The translations under genes were made by a program, and so were the position numbers. 64,000 nucleotides of DNA. It comes from Panax quinquefolius. Taxonomy: Eukaryota; Streptophyta; Magnoliopsida; Apiales; Araliaceae. Positions within the stretch are counted from its first letter, which is position 1. Each line of letters opens with the position of its first letter. The stretch is from assembly GCA_020205615.1 (NCBI GenBank), contig CM035173.1, positions 30,472,293 to 30,536,292 on the forward strand, written 5' to 3'. Below the pieces are notes generated by a model. That model did no database searches. It was not told where the DNA came from and saw only the letters and a program-made list of their open reading frames with translations. This document shows, one piece after another, positions 61,429 through 64,000 of the stretch.

Positions 61429-64000
61429 TGTGACGCCCCCAAAATAGGTATACATCACCTATTCTGAGTTGTCAATACATGGTACAGAAACAACTACAAC
61501 TTTATTATTACAACAGTAAAACTGTGAGTTTGAATACAAATATTATCTTCTGCATAATATCTATACTCAAATAAATCCTCATCACCTTTATTGATACATT
61601 ATTTTACAAAATGGTGAGGACTACTAAGCAATCCTTTCTAAAACCTTCATTCCATACCCCAGCTTGCATCTTCGCTATATTCTCGCCTCTCCGAGAAAAT
61701 GGAACAAAAGGAAAAGGGTGAGCTCAACTAGCTCAAGAAGAATATTATGACTAAGATAATATACAACAAATTATCGTTAGTCTTCAACAGGAAAAATCTA
61801 ATAGAATACAATAGACAACAAATTTTAAATCAATACTGCAATGAAATAATAATTCATTAGAAGAGTTAAGTAGAGAATGCAAACTACTATCTTCTATGTA
61901 TGAATTTAAAAGTTCATCGCTCTATCTTTTATCCCCAGAACATCAATCAATATACATCCTGAATCAAATATTCATCTTTTGCACTACAGCCAAAGATATT
62001 CATCATTAATCATGTTCATTTAAACACTGCTCATCTTTGCACTACAGCCCAAAGATATTCTTCGTAAATCATTCATCTTTACACTACGTGCCAAAGATAT
62101 TCTTAAGAAATCATTCATCTTTTCTTACTACAGCCAAAGATATTCCATAATATCATCATTTAAGATCGAGGATGATGAAAATATTTTTTAAAGAAACGAA
62201 TCCAAAGAAACAAAATGACAAGGATTAAGGATTAAGGATTCGTACTTGGTTTTATCCACGTCCAAAAATACCTCAAAAATAATCATAGTGGTGTAAAATT
62301 CAAGAATGATCAAAACATGGATACAATCGAGCTAGTATCCGTATAGATGTTTTGAACGAAAAGAAGAAATTTTATTTTTCTATTGAATAAGACAGTATAT
62401 GTGAATAGTGTCAGATATCGTGAATAAAGGCAGATATCGTGAATAAGTAACTCAGACACCAAAAGATAGAAATTCCACAAAAACATCTTCACGCTTCATT
62501 AATAGTACTCGTGAATAAGAACTCGTGAATAAGAACTCATGAATAAGAACTCGTGAATAGTAACTCATGAATAAGAACTCATGAATAGTAACCCCGACAT
62601 GAAAAAGTTCCAAATTTGATAAAAACTTCAGATCAACATTTCAAAGATAATGATATTGAAGAAATAATATCATTACAAAAAAATAATATTCCTTACCTCG
62701 AAAGATTAAGACTTCTAGCTAGAATACCGGGTATAGTCTTTGAAGGAAACTTGCAATCGCCTAACAATACTCAAAGTATACTCACAAGAATACGCTCAAT
62801 ATATCGAGAGAAATAGAGAGAAAACTTCGGTTTTAAAGTGTTTTTCAATTCTAACCTAAGACCCTATTTATAGGAAAATCGCTTAGAAACACCAAAGCGA
62901 AAAATTGAATATAATATTAATATATTTTTCACATTTTCTTTAGCCCACCTTAGACAACTGATCTCAGCCCATTTGAATCACATGTGAGGCCAACTTAGTT
63001 GCAAAAACGTTTTCTCAAAATAATTAACTAAAACTCCCAAAATTAATTATTTGAACTTGAACTTCAATAATTCATAATAAATAGCCTTTTCATCAGAAAA
63101 TTTGAATCTCATGAGTTTTTATAGGAAATTCAATTCTCTACAACTTTGCAGAAGAAAGTTTTTCCAAATTCCAAATAGAAATTGACCAAAATCCACAAAC
63201 GGGTGATTTTACAAGCTATAATCAAATTTGATCCAATAATTGTGTCCACCAACACACAAAACATGTGTTAAACATTTAATGCCACAAAATACTCTTCCTC
63301 CTCATATACTCATATATCCCACATTCATTGTAAAAATATCACCAATTAATATATTATTAAAATAATATATTTAAATGAATTATTTTATCGTAAAAGATAA
63401 AATATTAATTTTCAACAATTGTCATTTTAAAATTTTCTCCATCTATATCCACATAAAATCAATATTTTCCTCATCATATAAATCAATAATTAATTATTCA
63501 CAAATAATATTACGTAATCACAATATTGACAACCAGCGCCTTCAGGAAAGAGAGGCTTTCCAATAAGAATTTCTTCTACAAAGCCTTGATTAGATGACCA
63601 AACCTCTCCTTAGATGAACTTTCTAGACATTGCCAATAATGTTATCTAATAATATTATTCGAGATAATATGAATTATTGCTTCGATAATGAAAAATACCG
63701 TAATGACAATTATCAAAAACAATGAATATAAAAATATCAACGCAAAGAATTATTAATTCAATAAAATCTTTAAGCGAAATTCATCGTAACCATTATTGAG
63801 TAGTGCCTTCACGTAAGAATCAATAATTGGTGCAATACTGGTGTCTTCTTTATTCAACAACGCGTATTAGTGTGTTTTTTAACCAAGGGTATTCCAACAA
63901 AGATTAATCTGTAACAACTACTGCCTGTTATTTAAAAACAACTTATATTTGTCGCTTTTCTTCATCCAATCACTTTCAGTTATGGGGCTCACATGGGTCT
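61429..64000 (+). repeat. LTR, subfamily A, right end outside window
   Basis: Begins TGTGACGCCCCC and matches the chromovirus LTRs along its length. It includes the minus-orientation TATA region cctatttatagg near 62865 and donor-like ttacctcg near 62694. The terminus and target duplication partner lie beyond 64000, so solo or paired status is unknown. ORFs at 62310-62492, 62616-62816 and 63375-63566 are LTR sequence. Confidence 0.85.
62500..62595. repeat. 15-bp minisatellite in LTR
   Basis: About seven units of the actcgtgaataagaa type, much expanded relative to the same site in the other A copies. Confidence 0.85.

Overview
This is nuclear DNA from a flowering plant, most likely a core eudicot: intron-bearing genes, PPR, PDLP and plant G3BP-type proteins, Stowaway-like, hAT-like and Mutator-like elements, and a Ty3/gypsy chromovirus in a very AT-rich background. 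I cannot name the species. No operons, phage, CRISPR array or bacterial features are present.

Layout. 1-7159 is a nest of long terminal repeats (LTRs) of one family, one inserted inside another. 7160-7705 is the remnant of an element carrying a broken RING-domain gene piece. 7992-9712 is a complete hAT-like non-autonomous element filled with a C-rich minisatellite. The gene island follows: a C2-domain gene (minus, 10432-12415), a TPR gene (plus, about 14389-19087) and a nine-exon NTF2/RRM (G3BP-type) gene (minus, 20022-26201). 27886-36149 is a Mutator-like element that carries a small GRF zinc-finger gene and two LTRs in opposite orientation. 36668-36749 is tRNA-Ser(AGA), next to an intronless PPR gene (36838-38919, plus). 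41831-54847 is a solo LTR split by a full-length but degenerate chromovirus (44260-54226, minus). A three-exon PDLP gene lies at 56746-57918 (minus). 60440-61428 is a second gene-fragment carrier, with pieces resembling UTP13/TORMOZ and ECM29. Another LTR runs off the right edge from 61429.

The host genes are not a pathway. They look like a conserved gene neighbourhood (C2, TPR, PDLP as, from memory, at Arabidopsis At1g04540, At1g04530 and At1g04520) stretched by transposons and holding extra genes. By family, C2 acts at membranes, G3BP in RNA granules, PPR in organelle RNA processing and PDLP at plasmodesmata.

The most unusual structure is at 27886-36149. Two inverted LTRs have exchanged their target-site duplications, and flipping the 2.3 kb between them restores both duplications and a continuous terminal inverted repeat. 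That is the signature of an inversion by recombination between nested LTRs, or of an assembler flip. Other points of note: gene-fragment carriers sharing one terminus, an internal duplication and a missing ATG in the TPR gene, a donor-like splice motif kept in every LTR, and LTR pairs that differ mainly by small indels, which suggests consensus error in the repeats.
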